From: Chromatium weissei | GTDB lineage: Bacteria > Pseudomonadota > Gammaproteobacteria > Chromatiales > Chromatiaceae | Assembly (NCBI RefSeq): GCF_016583765.1 | Contig: NZ_NRRR01000001.1 | Span: forward strand, 1 to 64,000 | Reading direction: 5' to 3' | DNA length: 64,000 nucleotides | Shown here: positions 18,602 to 28,108 of the stretch, in pieces | Position numbering within the stretch: the stretch's first letter is position 1 | Layout: the number at the start of each line of letters is the position of its first letter | Made by a program: the position numbers and the translations under genes | Notes under the pieces: model-generated | The model's input: only the letters and a program-made list of their open reading frames with translations | The model's database searches: none | Told to the model about the DNA's origin: nothing

Positions 18602-19928
18602 TTTGATCCATATTCCGCCCGCCAACGGTGACAATCGCCAGCCGGTCGGAATGAATGCGCCGCGCAAACGCATCACGAATCTGCTCGGCCGTCACCGCTT
18701 CCACTCGTGCCGTGAATTGCTCCAGATGATCAAGCGGCAAGTTGTAAAATCCAATCATCGCCAAATAATTGATAATGCTGTTGTTACTGGCAATTTTGAG
18801 CGGAAAACCGCCGGTGATATTTTTCTTCGCCGCCGTCAATTGCGCCTCCGTCGGCCCGATTTCGATAAACCGTCGCAACGTCTCCAATAACACCCTTTGT
18901 GCTTGATCGGCTTGAGAATTTTTCGTCTGCAAGCCGAGCGTAAAATCACCGACCTGCGCCAGCGGCATAAACGCACTCGAAACGCTGTACGACAACCCGC
19001 GCTTTTCTCGAATCTCGTCCATCAGAATCGACACCAATCCGCTGCCACCGAGAATGTGATTGCCGACATACAGCGGAAAATAATCGGGATCGCCGCGCCG
19101 CATTCCCGGTTGACCCATCAGTACCGTCGTTTGGGTCGCCGTGAATGGAATCGCTTTCACACTACCGGTCGTCAATTCCGGCACTGGCGGCAACGCAGGC
19201 GCACGTTCGCCCGTCGGCAATTCAGCAGTGATGCGCGTGGCAATCGCTTCAGCTTCAGCACGATTCACCGCGCCGACAATCGCAATCACCGCGTTTTTCG
19301 CCTGATAAAAACGCGCATGAAATGCCTGCAACTCCTCGCGGCGCAACGCGGTCACGGTTGCAGCAGTGCCTTGTGAATCAGTGGCATACGGATGATTGCC
19401 GAAAATTGCGGATGCCAGCGCCAGCGCCGCAACCTGCTCCGGCGCTTCCTCCGCTTGACGCAACGCGATCAACCGATTTTGGCGCACGCGCTCTAAATCG
19501 GCAGGCGGAAAAGTCGGCGCGGTCAACACGGTCGTCAGCGTTTCCAATGCGGTATTCAACGCCGGTTGCTGGGTCAACGTGCGTAATGACCACTCGGTTG
19601 TATCTTGATCCACGCTTGAACTGAGCGATGCGCCGATTTGCTCTAACCGTTCGGCCAGCGCATCGGCATTCCACGCGCCCGCGCCCTGCGACAACAGCGC
19701 CGCCGTCATCGATGCCAAGCCCGATAATTCGCCATCGCGGGCGCTGCCAGCGTCAAACACGACCTTGACATCGAGCATCGGAATTTCCGGTGCAGCGACA
19801 AACAGCACTCGCGCTCCGTTGGGCGTGTGCCACGTTTGGATATTGGGCATGGCGTGTGCGGTGGCTGCGGTGGCGAGCAGTGCGCATAAACCGATCAATG
19901 GCAAATAAAAGAAGCGATTAACGCACAT
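18585..19928 (-). CDS. M16 family peptidase-like protein (non-catalytic partner), exported
   Basis: This 447-residue protein has a signal peptide (about 1-28, ending ATAHA) and two M16 halves. The zinc-binding HxxEH is absent: the matching region reads GLASMTAALLSQGAG. In M16B pairs such a subunit contributes substrate-binding residues while its partner supplies the zinc site; here the partner is the gene directly upstream, overlapping by 11 nt. MDEIREKRGLSYSV is the conserved C-terminal half motif. The ATG at 19928 places the signal peptide correctly. Periplasmic peptide breakdown is likely. Confidence 0.88.
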   Translation of the reverse strand: MCVNRFFYLPLIGLCALLATAATAHAMPNIQTWHTPNGARVLFVAAPEIPMLDVKVVFDAGSARDGELSGLASMTAALLSQGAGAWNADALAERLEQIGASLSSSVDQDTTEWSLRTLTQQPALNTALETLTTVLTAPTFPPADLERVRQNRLIALRQAEEAPEQVAALALASAIFGNHPYATDSQGTAATVTALRREELQAFHARFYQAKNAVIAIVGAVNRAEAEAIATRITAELPTGERAPALPPVPELTTGSVKAIPFTATQTTVLMGQPGMRRGDPDYFPLYVGNHILGGSGLVSILMDEIREKRGLSYSVSSAFMPLAQVGDFTLGLQTKNSQADQAQRVLLETLRRFIEIGPTEAQLTAAKKNITGGFPLKIASNNSIINYLAMIGFYNLPLDHLEQFTARVEAVTAEQIRDAFARRIHSDRLAIVTVGGRNMDQNEAPK

Positions 19929-21294
19929 GACTGGAATTCCCGAGTTTCGATGAAGTGGATGCTGATTGCTCGGCAGCCAGCGGTTGCGGATCAAGTACGG
20001 CGACGGTGAGACGATCCGAAATGAGATATTTTCGAGCGACGGCTTGCACCTGCTCCGGCGTGACGGCGGTCAAATTGTCCACGTAACGCTCCGCCAATCG
20101 CCAATCGAGACCGATGGTTGCCAGCATTCCCAATTCCATCGCTTGATAAAACAGTGTGTCCTGTTGAAACACCTTGGCAGCGATGACTTGGGTGCGCACT
20201 CGCGTCAGCTCCTCGGCGCTCACCGGCTCGGTTTGAACGCGAGCAATTTGCGCACGAATCGCCTGTTCAACCTCGGCGATGCTGTGACCTGTGCTCGGCA
20301 CGGCATCCAATGCAAACAGTCCGGCGAGCCGTTGAAAGGCGCTGTAGCTGGCGCTGGCAGAAGCCGCAACCTGACTGCCGCGCACCAATTCCCGCGCAAA
20401 ACGGGCGCTGTTGCCGCCGTCGAGAATCGAAGCCAGCATTTCCAGTGCGTAGGGTTCCCACAATTCCGCTGCATCCGCCAGTGCGGGCGTTTTATAACCC
20501 ATTAACACATAAGGTTCTTTTGCTGGCGCTTTGACGATCAAGCGTTTTTCGCCGCGCTGTTCCGGTTCGACCGGCATTTTCGGTGGCGTGATGGTTTCGG
20601 CTTTGAGCCCGCCAAAATACTGAGTCGCCAGCGCCAGCACTCGCGCCGGTTCAACATCACCGACAACGACCAGCGTCGCATTGTTGGGCGCATACCACAG
20701 CCGATACCACTCGCGCAGATCAGCGGCTTGCAACTGCGCCAAATCACCAGACCAGCCGATGACCGGATTGCGATAAGGCGACACGTCATAGGCGACCGCG
20801 TTAAACCGCTCGGTCGTCAATGCCTGCGGATCGTCCTCGGTGCGCATTCGCCGTTCTTCTTTGACGACTTCCAATTCTTTGGCGAATTCAGTTTGACCGA
20901 GCGTGAGATGACGCATTCGATCTGCTTCCAATTCAAAGGCAATAGCCAAGCGGTCGCTGGCGAGATTCTCAAAATAGGCGGTGTAATCGTCGCCGGTGAA
21001 AGCATTTTCCGAACCGCCATTTTCCGCCACGATGCGCGAGAATTCATTTGGCGCGAAACGTTCCGTGCCCTGAAACATCATGTGTTCCAGCAGATGAGAA
21101 ATGCCGGTGATGCCGCTGTGCTCATAACTGGAGCCGATGCGATACCAGATTTGTGTGGTGAGAATCGGTGCGCGGTGATCAGGTTTCACCAAAATTTTCA
21201 AGCCATTATCTAACGTGTATTCGACAACCGGCGCGGGCGCAGCCAATGCGGCGAGCGGCAGCAACAGCGACATAAACCAAAGGCGACGCAGCAT
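19918..21294 (-). CDS. M16 family zinc metallopeptidase, exported
   Basis: This 458-residue insulinase-family peptidase has a short signal peptide (LLLPLAALAAPAP) and the inverted zinc motif HLLEHMMFQG (HxxEH), with downstream glutamates in ENGGSENAFTGDDYTAYFE. It probably forms a heterodimer with the HxxEH-lacking paralogue encoded immediately downstream. The ATG at 21294 is used because the in-frame TTG at 21306 only adds residues before a good signal peptide. It is divergent from dxs across a 183-bp gap in which I could not place a convincing promoter. Confidence 0.92.
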   Translation of the reverse strand: MLRRLWFMSLLLPLAALAAPAPVVEYTLDNGLKILVKPDHRAPILTTQIWYRIGSSYEHSGITGISHLLEHMMFQGTERFAPNEFSRIVAENGGSENAFTGDDYTAYFENLASDRLAIAFELEADRMRHLTLGQTEFAKELEVVKEERRMRTEDDPQALTTERFNAVAYDVSPYRNPVIGWSGDLAQLQAADLREWYRLWYAPNNATLVVVGDVEPARVLALATQYFGGLKAETITPPKMPVEPEQRGEKRLIVKAPAKEPYVLMGYKTPALADAAELWEPYALEMLASILDGGNSARFARELVRGSQVAASASASYSAFQRLAGLFALDAVPSTGHSIAEVEQAIRAQIARVQTEPVSAEELTRVRTQVIAAKVFQQDTLFYQAMELGMLATIGLDWRLAERYVDNLTAVTPEQVQAVARKYLISDRLTVAVLDPQPLAAEQSASTSSKLGNSSHVR

Positions 21295-21477
21295 GATGAA
21301 GTCCAAAGTGGAAATTGATCGGAAAGTGTTTATTTATGGGCGTGGCGCGCTGCTGCCAAATGACAATGCGCAATTTGTGCGTAACTCCGCGTTTTTATTG
21401 ACAGCTTTTTCTCAACAACAAGACGGTAACGATTCGTCTAAACTACCGAACCGGTCAAAAAACAGACATTTTTAATC

Positions 21478-23367
21478 ATGCCACACCGTACTCTCAGCGA
21501 TTCTGGTGTCGCCTCGCGCCGCCGTTCCCTTCTCGACTCCATCGACTCACCCGCTGATTTGCGGGCGCTGCCGCAGAGTCAATTGTCTGAAATTGCATAC
21601 GATTTGCGCAGTTTCCTCATCGAATGCGTGTCGCAAACTGGCGGTCATCTCGCTGCCGGACTCGGCGTGGTGGAACTCACCATCGGACTGCATTACGTCT
21701 TCGACACGCCGCACGACCGGCTGGTGTGGGATGTCGGTCATCAAGCCTATCCACATAAAATTCTCACGGGTCGCCGCGAGCAGATGCTGCAACTGCGGCA
21801 ACAGGGCGGGCCGTCGGGTTTTCCGAAACGCAGTGAAAGTGAATACGACTGTTTTGGTGTCGGTCATTCCAGCACCTCCATCGGCGCAGCACTCGGCATG
21901 GCGCTCGCAGCGAAACAACGCGGTGAACGCCGCACCGTCATCGCTGTGATTGGCGACGGCGCGCTCGGCGCAGGCATGGCGTTTGAGGCGCTGAATCACG
22001 CCGGTTCGATGGACGTGGATTTGATTGTCATTCTCAACGACAACGAAATGTCAATTTCACCGCCAGTCGGCGCAATCAGTGACCATTTGGCGCGGCTGCT
22101 GTCCGGCAAGCTCTACAACACCGTGCGCGAGGGCAGTAAAACCGCGCTGGCCGGTTTACCGCAGTTGCGGCATCTGGTCGGGCGCTGGGAAGAACACATG
22201 AAGGGAATGCTGATGCCCAGCACGCTGTTTGAAGAATTGGGTTTCAATTACATCGGTCCGATTGACGGTCACGATTTGGATTCCGTCGTCGCCACGCTCC
22301 GCAATGTGCGCGGTATGACCGGACAACGGCTGCTGCATGTCGTCACGCAAAAAGGACGCGGTTATAAATTCGCCGAAGGGCAACCGACGATTTATCACGG
22401 CGTGACACCCTTTGACCGTGACACCGGCGAACTGCGCAAAGGTGGCAGCAACGGGCCGAGTTACACCCAGATTTTTGGTAATTGGCTGTGCGATGCCGCC
22501 GCCCGCGATCCGCGTTTGATGGCGATTACTCCGGCGATGTGTGAAGGCTCGGGCTTGACGCTGTTTGCCAAACGGTTTCCGAGTCGGTTTTTCGATGTCG
22601 GCATTGCAGAACAACACGCGGTGACGCTCGCTGCGGGCATGGCGTGTGAGGGTTTGAAACCGGTTGTCGCCATTTATTCGAGTTTTCTGCAACGCGCCTA
22701 CGATCAGATGATTCACGATGTTTGTCTGCAAAATTTGGACGTGACCTTTGCCGTTGATCGTGGCGGTTTAGTCGGCCCCGACGGCGCGACGCACGCGGGC
22801 AGTTTTGATCTCAGTTTTAGTCGTCCGATTCCCAATCTCATCATTCTCGCGCCAGCCGATGAAAACGAATGTCGGCAAATGCTGAAAACCGCGTTTGAAT
22901 ATGAAGGGCCGGCGATGGTGCGTTATCCGCGTGGTGGCGGCTCCGGCGTGGAAATTGATCCTCATGCGCCCGCGTTACCGATTGGGCGCGGCGACATTAT
23001 TCGCACCGGAGAACGGGTCGCTTTGCTGGCATTTGGCAGTTTGGTTTCGACGGCGCTGGCGGCTGCCGACACGCTGAATGCCACCGTTGCCAACATGCGT
23101 TTTGTGAAACCGTTGGATCAAGAACTGATTCTGACTGTCGCCGCGCAGCACGAGTTGCTGGTGACGTTGGAAGAAAATGCGATTGCGGGTGGCGCGGGCA
23201 GCGGCGTTGCCGAGCTGCTCGCCGCGCACGGCGTGTTGGTGCGCTATATTCATCTCGGCTTACCGGATGCCTACATTGACCACGCTGAACATGCCGCCCA
23301 GCTCGCCAGCGTCGGTCTCAATCGTGACGGCATTATCGCCAGTGTGCAGGCGGCGCTGGCGCAATAA
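21478..23367 (+). CDS. dxs: 1-deoxy-D-xylulose-5-phosphate synthase
   Basis: Dxs condenses pyruvate and glyceraldehyde 3-phosphate, the first step of the MEP isoprenoid pathway and a source for thiamine and pyridoxal. The 629-residue length is typical. Visible motifs are [17 protein letters not shown], the thiamine diphosphate site [15 protein letters not shown] with [23 protein letters not shown], and the transketolase central region ([17 protein letters not shown]). RecQ starts 15 nt after its stop, suggesting one transcript. Confidence 0.97.
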   Translation: MPHRTLSDSGVASRRRSLLDSIDSPADLRALPQSQLSEIAYDLRSFLIECVSQTGGHLAAGLGVVELTIGLHYVFDTPHDRLVWDVGHQAYPHKILTGRREQMLQLRQQGGPSGFPKRSESEYDCFGVGHSSTSIGAALGMALAAKQRGERRTVIAVIGDGALGAGMAFEALNHAGSMDVDLIVILNDNEMSISPPVGAISDHLARLLSGKLYNTVREGSKTALAGLPQLRHLVGRWEEHMKGMLMPSTLFEELGFNYIGPIDGHDLDSVVATLRNVRGMTGQRLLHVVTQKGRGYKFAEGQPTIYHGVTPFDRDTGELRKGGSNGPSYTQIFGNWLCDAAARDPRLMAITPAMCEGSGLTLFAKRFPSRFFDVGIAEQHAVTLAAGMACEGLKPVVAIYSSFLQRAYDQMIHDVCLQNLDVTFAVDRGGLVGPDGATHAGSFDLSFSRPIPNLIILAPADENECRQMLKTAFEYEGPAMVRYPRGGGSGVEIDPHAPALPIGRGDIIRTGERVALLAFGSLVSTALAAADTLNATVANMRFVKPLDQELILTVAAQHELLVTLEENAIAGGAGSGVAELLAAHGVLVRYIHLGLPDAYIDHAEHAAQLASVGLNRDGIIASVQAALAQ

Positions 23368-23382
23368 TCGAACGGCGTGGCG

Positions 23383-25599
23383 ATGCACAACACTCCGCTG
23401 CGCGTTCTGAATCAAATCTTTGGTTTTGAACGGTTTCGCGGCGCTCAAGCGGAAATCATTGATTTGGTGATCAGCGGCGGCGATGCGCTGGTGCTGATGC
23501 CGACCGGCGGTGGAAAATCGTTGTGTTATCAAATTCCTGCGCTGCTGCGTTCGGGCACGGCGATTGTGATTTCGCCGTTGATTGCGCTGATGCAGGATCA
23601 GGTGGACGCGCTGCAACAATTTGGTGTGCGCGCCGCGTTTTTGAATTCATCACTGAGTTTCGAGCAGGTGCAACAGGTAGAGCGCCAGCTCATCGCCGGA
23701 ACGCTCGATTTGCTGTACGTCGCGCCAGAACGGCTGCTGACCGAGCGATTTCAAACGCTGCTTGATCGCATTCCGCTGGCGCTGTTCGCCATTGATGAAG
23801 CGCATTGCGTCTCGAAATGGGGACACGATTTCCGCCCCGAATACATTCAACTTGATCTGCTGCACACGCGCTGGCCGCAGGTGCCGCGCCTCGCGCTCAC
23901 CGCCACTGCCGACACGCCGACCCGCAACGAAATCATCACTCGCCTGCAACTCGAACAGGCACAGCAATTCATTTCCAGTTTTGATCGTCCAAACATTCGT
24001 TATCGCATCGTGCAAAAAGCCAATTCGCGCCAGCAATTGCTGCGTTTTCTGCGCGATGAACATCACGAAGATGCCGGAATTGTTTACTGTTTATCGCGGC
24101 GACGGGTTGAGGAAACCGCGCAATTTCTCAATCAAAAAGGCGTGATCGCGCTGCCGTATCACGCTGGTTTGGATGCCGACACGCGTCGCCGTCATCAACT
24201 GCGGTTTCTGCGCGAGGATAGCATGATCATGGTTGCCACCATCGCGTTTGGCATGGGCATTGATAAACCCGATGTGCGCTTTGTCGCGCACTTGGATTTG
24301 CCGAAAAGTCTCGAAGCCTATTATCAGGAAACCGGTCGCGCCGGACGTGATGGACAGCCAGCGACTGCGTGGTTGGCTTACGGTCTCAGCGATGTCGTGA
24401 TGCTGCGGCGAATGATCGAAAGCTCGAATGCCGATGAACAGTTCAAACGATTAGAACTGCGCAAACTCGATGGAATGCTGGGTTTTTGTGAAACCAGCGA
24501 ATGTCGTCGACAGGTGCTGCTCAATTATTTCGGCGAAACGCTGGCCGCGCCGTGCGGCAATTGCGACACCTGTTTGGAGCCAGTCGCCACTTGGGACGGC
24601 ACGAAAGCGGCACAAATGGCGTTGTCGTGCATCTATCGGACTGGACAGCGATTTGGTGCGCGCCATCTCGCCGACGTGCTGCTCGGCAGCGATTCCGAGC
24701 GCATTCGTCAATTTAGTCACGACCGCGTGAGCACCTTCGGCATCGGTAAAACAGTCGACGGACAGCCGATGACGGTTGGGCAATGGCGATCCATTTATCG
24801 GCAACTGGTCGCCGCGGGCTACATCGCGGTCGATTTAGAAGGACATGGCGCGTTGCGATTGACCGAGCAGAGTCGTCCGCTGCTGCGCGGCGAGCAGTCG
24901 ATTCGTTTGCGCCGCGATGCTGACCGCAAAACCAGCCGAGCGACTCGCATTGCGGCAGCGAAAAACATCGCGCCGAATGATTTGGAAACAGCGACGTTAT
25001 TAGCAGCATTACGCGCTCGGCGATTGCAATTGGCGCAGGTGCAAAACGTCGCCGCTTATGTGATTTTTCCCGATGCCACACTGCATGACATGGTGATTTA
25101 TCGTCCGCGTGATGCTGAGGAACTCGGACGCATCAGCGGCGTGGGACAAATGAAGCTGGCGCGATTTGGCGCGCATTTTTTGGAAGTGCTGACGACGCAT
25201 GAAGCACAACACGGTCGTCCAGCAGTAACGCTGCCATTGCCACCGCCGCGTTCAATCACGATAAAAACGGCGCTGGCGCGAAATGAATTGAGCAATACGG
25301 TACAAACAACGCTGGTGTTATTTCGACAAGGCATGACACCGGAGCAAATTGCCGAACGTCGTGGTTTTATTCAATCAACTATTTACGGGCATTTAGCGCG
25401 GTGTATTGAAGCGGAAAAGCTGGCGCTGGAAGATGTCGTCACCGTGGATACAGAAACGCGGCAACGCATTGAATACGCATTTGCGCAATTACCGAATGAC
25501 GCGCTGGCAGAATTGAAACAAATCTTTGAATTATTCAATGGGCGTTACGATTACGGATTATTGCAATGTGTACGAGCGGGAATGCGCGTACGGAATTGA
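23383..25599 (+). CDS. recQ: ATP-dependent DNA helicase RecQ
   Basis: This superfamily 2 3'-5' helicase acts in recombination and repair of stalled forks. The 738 residues hold the helicase core with Walker [20 protein letters not shown] box ([18 protein letters not shown]) and ETGRAGRDG. The zinc-binding RQC region has cysteines in [17 protein letters not shown] and CGNCDTC. A winged-helix part, an HRDC domain (about 545-620) and a C-terminal HTH_40-like segment ([21 protein letters not shown]) follow. E. coli RecQ is about 610 residues; the extra length is the HTH end, seen in other families. ATG at 23383 is preferred over GTG at 23377. Confidence 0.95.
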   Translation: MHNTPLRVLNQIFGFERFRGAQAEIIDLVISGGDALVLMPTGGGKSLCYQIPALLRSGTAIVISPLIALMQDQVDALQQFGVRAAFLNSSLSFEQVQQVERQLIAGTLDLLYVAPERLLTERFQTLLDRIPLALFAIDEAHCVSKWGHDFRPEYIQLDLLHTRWPQVPRLALTATADTPTRNEIITRLQLEQAQQFISSFDRPNIRYRIVQKANSRQQLLRFLRDEHHEDAGIVYCLSRRRVEETAQFLNQKGVIALPYHAGLDADTRRRHQLRFLREDSMIMVATIAFGMGIDKPDVRFVAHLDLPKSLEAYYQETGRAGRDGQPATAWLAYGLSDVVMLRRMIESSNADEQFKRLELRKLDGMLGFCETSECRRQVLLNYFGETLAAPCGNCDTCLEPVATWDGTKAAQMALSCIYRTGQRFGARHLADVLLGSDSERIRQFSHDRVSTFGIGKTVDGQPMTVGQWRSIYRQLVAAGYIAVDLEGHGALRLTEQSRPLLRGEQSIRLRRDADRKTSRATRIAAAKNIAPNDLETATLLAALRARRLQLAQVQNVAAYVIFPDATLHDMVIYRPRDAEELGRISGVGQMKLARFGAHFLEVLTTHEAQHGRPAVTLPLPPPRSITIKTALARNELSNTVQTTLVLFRQGMTPEQIAERRGFIQSTIYGHLARCIEAEKLALEDVVTVDTETRQRIEYAFAQLPNDALAELKQIFELFNGRYDYGLLQCVRAGMRVRN

Positions 25600-25673
25600 G
25601 TTGGCAGTTTTCGAAGAATTGCGCTTAATTCAATTATGCCACTGCATCTTACAAATCATCGGAAGCATCAAAA

Positions 25674-25745
25674 ATGACTACCTATTCAACAAAGCGTATT
25701 GACGAACGCCGCGCTGCGTTGCAAACAATTCAGAGGTATTTATGA
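25674..25745 (+). pseudogene. Truncated MazE-like antitoxin fragment
   Basis: A 23-codon reading frame starts MTTYSTKRIDERRAALQ, nearly identical to the start of the intact MazE-like antitoxin at 26299, then diverges into TIQRYL and stops. The stop overlaps the following antitoxin start in ATGA. The matching DNA, including 34 bp of upstream sequence, spans 25640-25722 and is 83 bp with three mismatches to 26265-26347. It is a remnant that may now act only as a leader for the next gene. Confidence 0.8.
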
Positions 25746-25975
25746 ATAGTCACGCCATTCGTTCCACACTTTATCTTGATCCAGCATTGCATCAGGCGCT
25801 GTGCTGTAAAGCTGCGAATACCCATCGCAGTATTTCTGAAATTGTTAATGACGCGATACGCCTCTCTTTACAAGAAGACGAGGACGATCTAGTTGCTTTT
25901 GCCGACCGCGCAGAAGAACCTACCCTTAGTTATGAAGCATTTCTAGCCCAGATTAAAGCTGATGGCACACTATAA
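25742..25975 (+). CDS. Ribbon-helix-helix type antitoxin
   Basis: This 77-residue protein has an N-terminal beta strand and helices (IRSTLYLDPALHQALCCKAANTHRSISEIVNDAIRLSL) of the CopG/RelB-like ribbon-helix-helix type, followed by an acidic C-terminus (EDEDDLVAFADRAEEP) of the kind that wraps the toxin. It overlaps the downstream RelE-like toxin by 14 nt. Such antitoxins neutralise the toxin and repress their own promoter. The promoter probably lies in the duplicated segment just upstream. Confidence 0.85.
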   Translation: MNSHAIRSTLYLDPALHQALCCKAANTHRSISEIVNDAIRLSLQEDEDDLVAFADRAEEPTLSYEAFLAQIKADGTL

Positions 25976-26225
25976 TTTGCGGTTCAAATCAACAGTAACT
26001 AAAGATATGCGTGGCATTCCACAAGCGGATGTTGTCCGTATTTTAGCGCGTATTGAAAACCTGCGAGAAAATCCGCGTCCATTAGATTGTGAAAAGCTTT
26101 CTGCCCAAGAGCGTTATCGTGTCAGGCAGGGAAGTTATCGTATTCTTTACACTATTGAGGATAGTGCATTGATTATTGAAATCGTTAAGGTTGGTCATCG
26201 CCGTGAAGTCTATCGGGAAATATAA
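25962..26225 (+). CDS. RelE/ParE-family toxin
   Basis: This 87-residue basic protein shows the RelE fold signature: FKSTVTKDMRGIP, LRENPRPLDCEKL, RYRVRQGSYRILYTIED and IVKVGHRREVYRE. RelE relatives cleave mRNA at the ribosome; ParE relatives target gyrase, and sequence alone does not separate them, although RQGSYRILY with the VGHRREVY end is more RelE-like. It is cotranscribed with the overlapping antitoxin. The last 49 bp (26178-26226) recur at 26853-26901 after the mazF-like gene. Confidence 0.87.
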   Translation: MAHYNLRFKSTVTKDMRGIPQADVVRILARIENLRENPRPLDCEKLSAQERYRVRQGSYRILYTIEDSALIIEIVKVGHRREVYREI

Positions 26226-26264
26226 TCGCTAATGTATTTTTAAGTATCTGTGCAAACAAAAAAT

Positions 26265-26347
26265 CACTGCATCTTACAAATCATCGGAAGCATCAAAAAT
26301 GACTACCTATTCAACAAGGCGCATTGACAAACGCCGCGCTGCGTTGC
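26265..26347 (+). repeat. Second copy of an 83-bp direct repeat
   Basis: This segment matches 25640-25722 at 80 of 83 positions, offset by 625 bp. It covers 34 bp of upstream sequence plus the first 16 codons of the MazE-like gene. The upstream part is conserved as well as the coding part, so it is a duplicated DNA block rather than convergent coding sequence. Confidence 0.9.
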
Positions 26348-26511
26348 GCATGGCGGGATTGCGCCCAATTCAATTATGGGTTCCAGACACTCGCCGTCCG
26401 AATTTTGCGCTTGAATGTCGGCGTCAATCTTTACTTTTACGCGATGACACTCAGGAACGTGAATTATTGAATTGGATTGAAACTGTGACGGATGTTAACG
26501 AATGGGAATAA
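26299..26511 (+). CDS. MazE-like antitoxin (DUF3018 family)
   Basis: This 70-residue protein begins TTYSTRRIDKRRAALRMAGLRPIQLWVPDTRRP, typical of the antitoxin MazE family (DUF3018) found before PemK/MazF toxins. A long helix with acidic end (EWE) follows. The stop codon shares one base with the ATG of the mazF-like gene at 26511 (TAATG). Its first 48 nt and upstream region are duplicated at 25640-25722. Confidence 0.85.
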   Translation: MTTYSTRRIDKRRAALRMAGLRPIQLWVPDTRRPNFALECRRQSLLLRDDTQERELLNWIETVTDVNEWE

Positions 26512-26834
26512 TGCGCGGCGATTTAGTGACGATTGCACTCCAAGGTGATTATGGAAAACCGCGTCCCGCTTTGGTGATTCAATCTGATTTTTTTGATGCA
26601 CATCCATCGCTGACGGTATTACCCGTCACTAGCGATTTACGAGATGCGCCGCTATTTCGTGTCACAGTTATACCAACTGAGGCAAATGGTCTACATAAAA
26701 AATCCCAAATCATGGTGGATAAAACAATGACTGTGGCACGAGAAAAAGTTGGTGCTACCTTTGGGCATCTTGATGTTGATACGATGTTAGAAATAGAGCG
26801 TTGCTTGGCAGTATTTTTTGGCATCGCAAAATAA
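26511..26834 (+). CDS. PemK/MazF-family toxin (mRNA interferase)
   Basis: This 107-residue protein has the MazF/PemK fold: MRGDLVTIALQGDYGKPRPALVIQ at the start, then VLPVTSDLRD, GLHKKSQIMVDKTMTV and GHLDVDTMLEIERCLAVFFG. These enzymes cleave RNA at short sequence motifs. The ATG at 26511 overlaps the antitoxin stop and gives the family start MRGDLV; an in-frame ATG at 26502 would only add MGI. It is paired with the MazE-like antitoxin. Confidence 0.9.
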   Translation: MRGDLVTIALQGDYGKPRPALVIQSDFFDAHPSLTVLPVTSDLRDAPLFRVTVIPTEANGLHKKSQIMVDKTMTVAREKVGATFGHLDVDTMLEIERCLAVFFGIAK

Positions 26835-26837
26835 GAT

Positions 26838-26900
26838 ATGGAGTTAATCGTCGAAATCGTCAAAGTTGGTCATCGCCGTGAAGTCTATCGGGAAATATAA
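26838..26900 (+). pseudogene. RelE-like toxin 3' remnant
   Basis: Three nucleotides after the mazF-like stop, a 20-codon frame reads MELIVEIVKVGHRREVYREI. It repeats the last 16 or so codons of the RelE-like toxin ending at 26225. The DNA match is 26853-26901 against 26178-26226, with two mismatches in 49 bp, and includes bases past the stop codon. The 5' part of the toxin and its antitoxin are missing here. Confidence 0.82.
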
Positions 26901-26942
26901 TTGCTAGTCTATTGCGTAGGACGGAGCGCAAAATCCATCAAC

Positions 26943-26985
26943 TCCCACCCAATAAAAAAGCCCCCGATTTATTGAGGGCTTTTTT
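26943..26985. terminator. Bidirectional intrinsic terminator, repeat copy 1
   Basis: TCCCACCCAAT is followed by AAAAAAGCCCCC, a loop GATTTATT, and GAGGGCTTTTTT. The stem is flanked by A-run and T-run, so it can stop transcription from both the toxin-antitoxin block and the DUF29 gene on the other strand. Two further copies, more similar to each other, are at 27465 and 28109. Confidence 0.85.
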
Positions 26986-26987
26986 AA

Positions 26988-27422
26988 TTATTCTGGCAGC
27001 CACTCTGGTGTCAGAATTTCGCTAGATGTCCAAGAACAGTTTTCAGGAAAGATTTCCAGTCCAGTTTCGGCAATTGCTGCAGCAATGGCGTCTGCCCAAA
27101 TTTCTTCCCACCAATCAACATCACGCAGCATTGCTTTAAGGCTCGGTGTGCGCTTGAGACGCAGTATCAGCGCCCGCCGCTGTTCTCGAATAGTGCGCTC
27201 CCAACTCGAACCTCGCCGCTCCGGTTGATATTGCCATTTCAATAGATGAGAAAGCAGTACCGCCATGCGGTGTGCTAATTCACGTTGTTCACTTTTGCCC
27301 ACGTCTTCAATTTCCTCAGCAAGATGCGCGATGTCTAAACAATCAAAACGTCCGCTGCGCAGCAAATGCGCCTGTTCATTTGCCCACGCAATAATGTCGC
27401 TGTCATAGCTGTGCATTGTCAT
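26988..27422 (-). CDS. DUF29 domain-containing protein
   Basis: This 144-residue protein matches the DUF29 family by eye: YDSDIIAWANEQAHLLRSGRFDCLDIAHLAEEIEDVGKSE at the N-terminus, LLKWQYQPERRGSSWERTI in the middle and a C-terminal WTSSEILTPEWLPE. The family is widespread in cyanobacteria and proteobacteria, often in multiple copies near toxin-antitoxin genes, and its role is unknown. The gene is bounded on both sides by copies of the same terminator repeat. Confidence 0.88.
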   Translation of the reverse strand: MTMHSYDSDIIAWANEQAHLLRSGRFDCLDIAHLAEEIEDVGKSEQRELAHRMAVLLSHLLKWQYQPERRGSSWERTIREQRRALILRLKRTPSLKAMLRDVDWWEEIWADAIAAAIAETGLEIFPENCSWTSSEILTPEWLPE

Positions 27423-27464
27423 ACCGTGTTTTCTCTAATCAACGATGTTACCTACTATTCTAAA

Positions 27465-27509
27465 CCAATTCCCACCCAATAAAAAAGCCTCCGTTTTATT
27501 GAAGGCTTT
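27465..27509. terminator. Intrinsic terminator, repeat copy 2
   Basis: This 45-bp element starts CCAATTCCCACCCAAT, continues AAAAAAGCCTCC, a short loop and GAAGGCTTT. It differs at one position from 28109-28153. The A-run upstream of the stem makes it effective for the minus strand; the plus-strand T-run is only three bases. Confidence 0.8.
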
Positions 27510-27535
27510 AATCGTATTAAAATCACACTTTATCT

Positions 27536-27805
27536 TTATGGAAAAAGACGATAGATGTCTTTACGATGCAAAAAGCGCACGACTTCAATGTGCTTTTCAG
27601 TTTGTTTCAATCCGAGACGATAGTCACTTATTCGAATACGATAGTAGCCATCGTAGCCTTGCAATTTTTTCACACCGTTTAATTCGGTTAGTGAGGCTGC
27701 TTGTTGTAACGCAAGCAGCAAATGCGCTAATCGTTGCTTAACCACTGGCAAGTGCATAATTTTGTCGAGATCACGGTTAAAACTTTGCGTATAAATAAGT
27801 TGCAT
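27536..27805 (-). CDS. RelE/ParE-family toxin (YafQ-like)
   Basis: This 89-residue protein has LIYTQSFNRDLDKIMHLPVVKQRL at the start, LNGVKKLQGYDGYYRIRISDYRLGL in the middle and VVRFLHRKDIYRLFP at the end. These are the strand-turn-strand and catalytic-region signatures of RelE superfamily toxins with the HRKDIYR tail. It lies one nucleotide after the stop of a small upstream gene that is the likely antitoxin. The pair sits between terminator repeats 2 and 3. Confidence 0.87.
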   Translation of the reverse strand: MQLIYTQSFNRDLDKIMHLPVVKQRLAHLLLALQQAASLTELNGVKKLQGYDGYYRIRISDYRLGLKQTEKHIEVVRFLHRKDIYRLFP

Positions 27806-27806
27806 C

Positions 27807-28019
27807 TCAAGCTGCCGCGCTGTTTAGTTTTGCCCAAATAGCAGCTTCAGCAACATATTCATTGTTATCGCCTTCCTCAATAGCGAGACCAAATTTAAGG
27901 TCTAAAATTGCCTCAGTGACAGCTTCTTCGAGAAGCTCACGGTGATTGATTAAGGCCGTAGTCATTGCTTCCTCAAGCAACTCACGCAATTCGTTTTTAG
28001 ATAAACAAGTGCTATCCAT
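27807..28019 (-). CDS. Putative antitoxin of the adjacent RelE-like toxin
   Basis: This 70-residue acidic protein (MDSTCLSKNELRELLEEAMTT...) is mostly helical and contains two similar stretches, ELRELLEEAMTTALI and ELLEEAVTEAILDL, suggesting an internal helical duplication. No DNA-binding fold is obvious. The call rests on size, acidity and position directly before the toxin. An AGGAGT site lies upstream of the ATG at 28019. Confidence 0.65.
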   Translation of the reverse strand: MDSTCLSKNELRELLEEAMTTALINHRELLEEAVTEAILDLKFGLAIEEGDNNEYVAEAAIWAKLNSAAA

Positions 28020-28108
28020 ATTTACTCCTAACTGTCGCTCTTAGAAAATCAATTGTCTAAAGTTTAGCAATGTATCAAATTTTACTTTGAATCATCTATA
28101 ACTGTAAC

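Noticed and set aside
21398-21440. A TTGACA box before dxs as a promoter
   Set aside because: No acceptable -10 box lies 15-19 bp after it; the nearest TAAACT is about 35 bp away.
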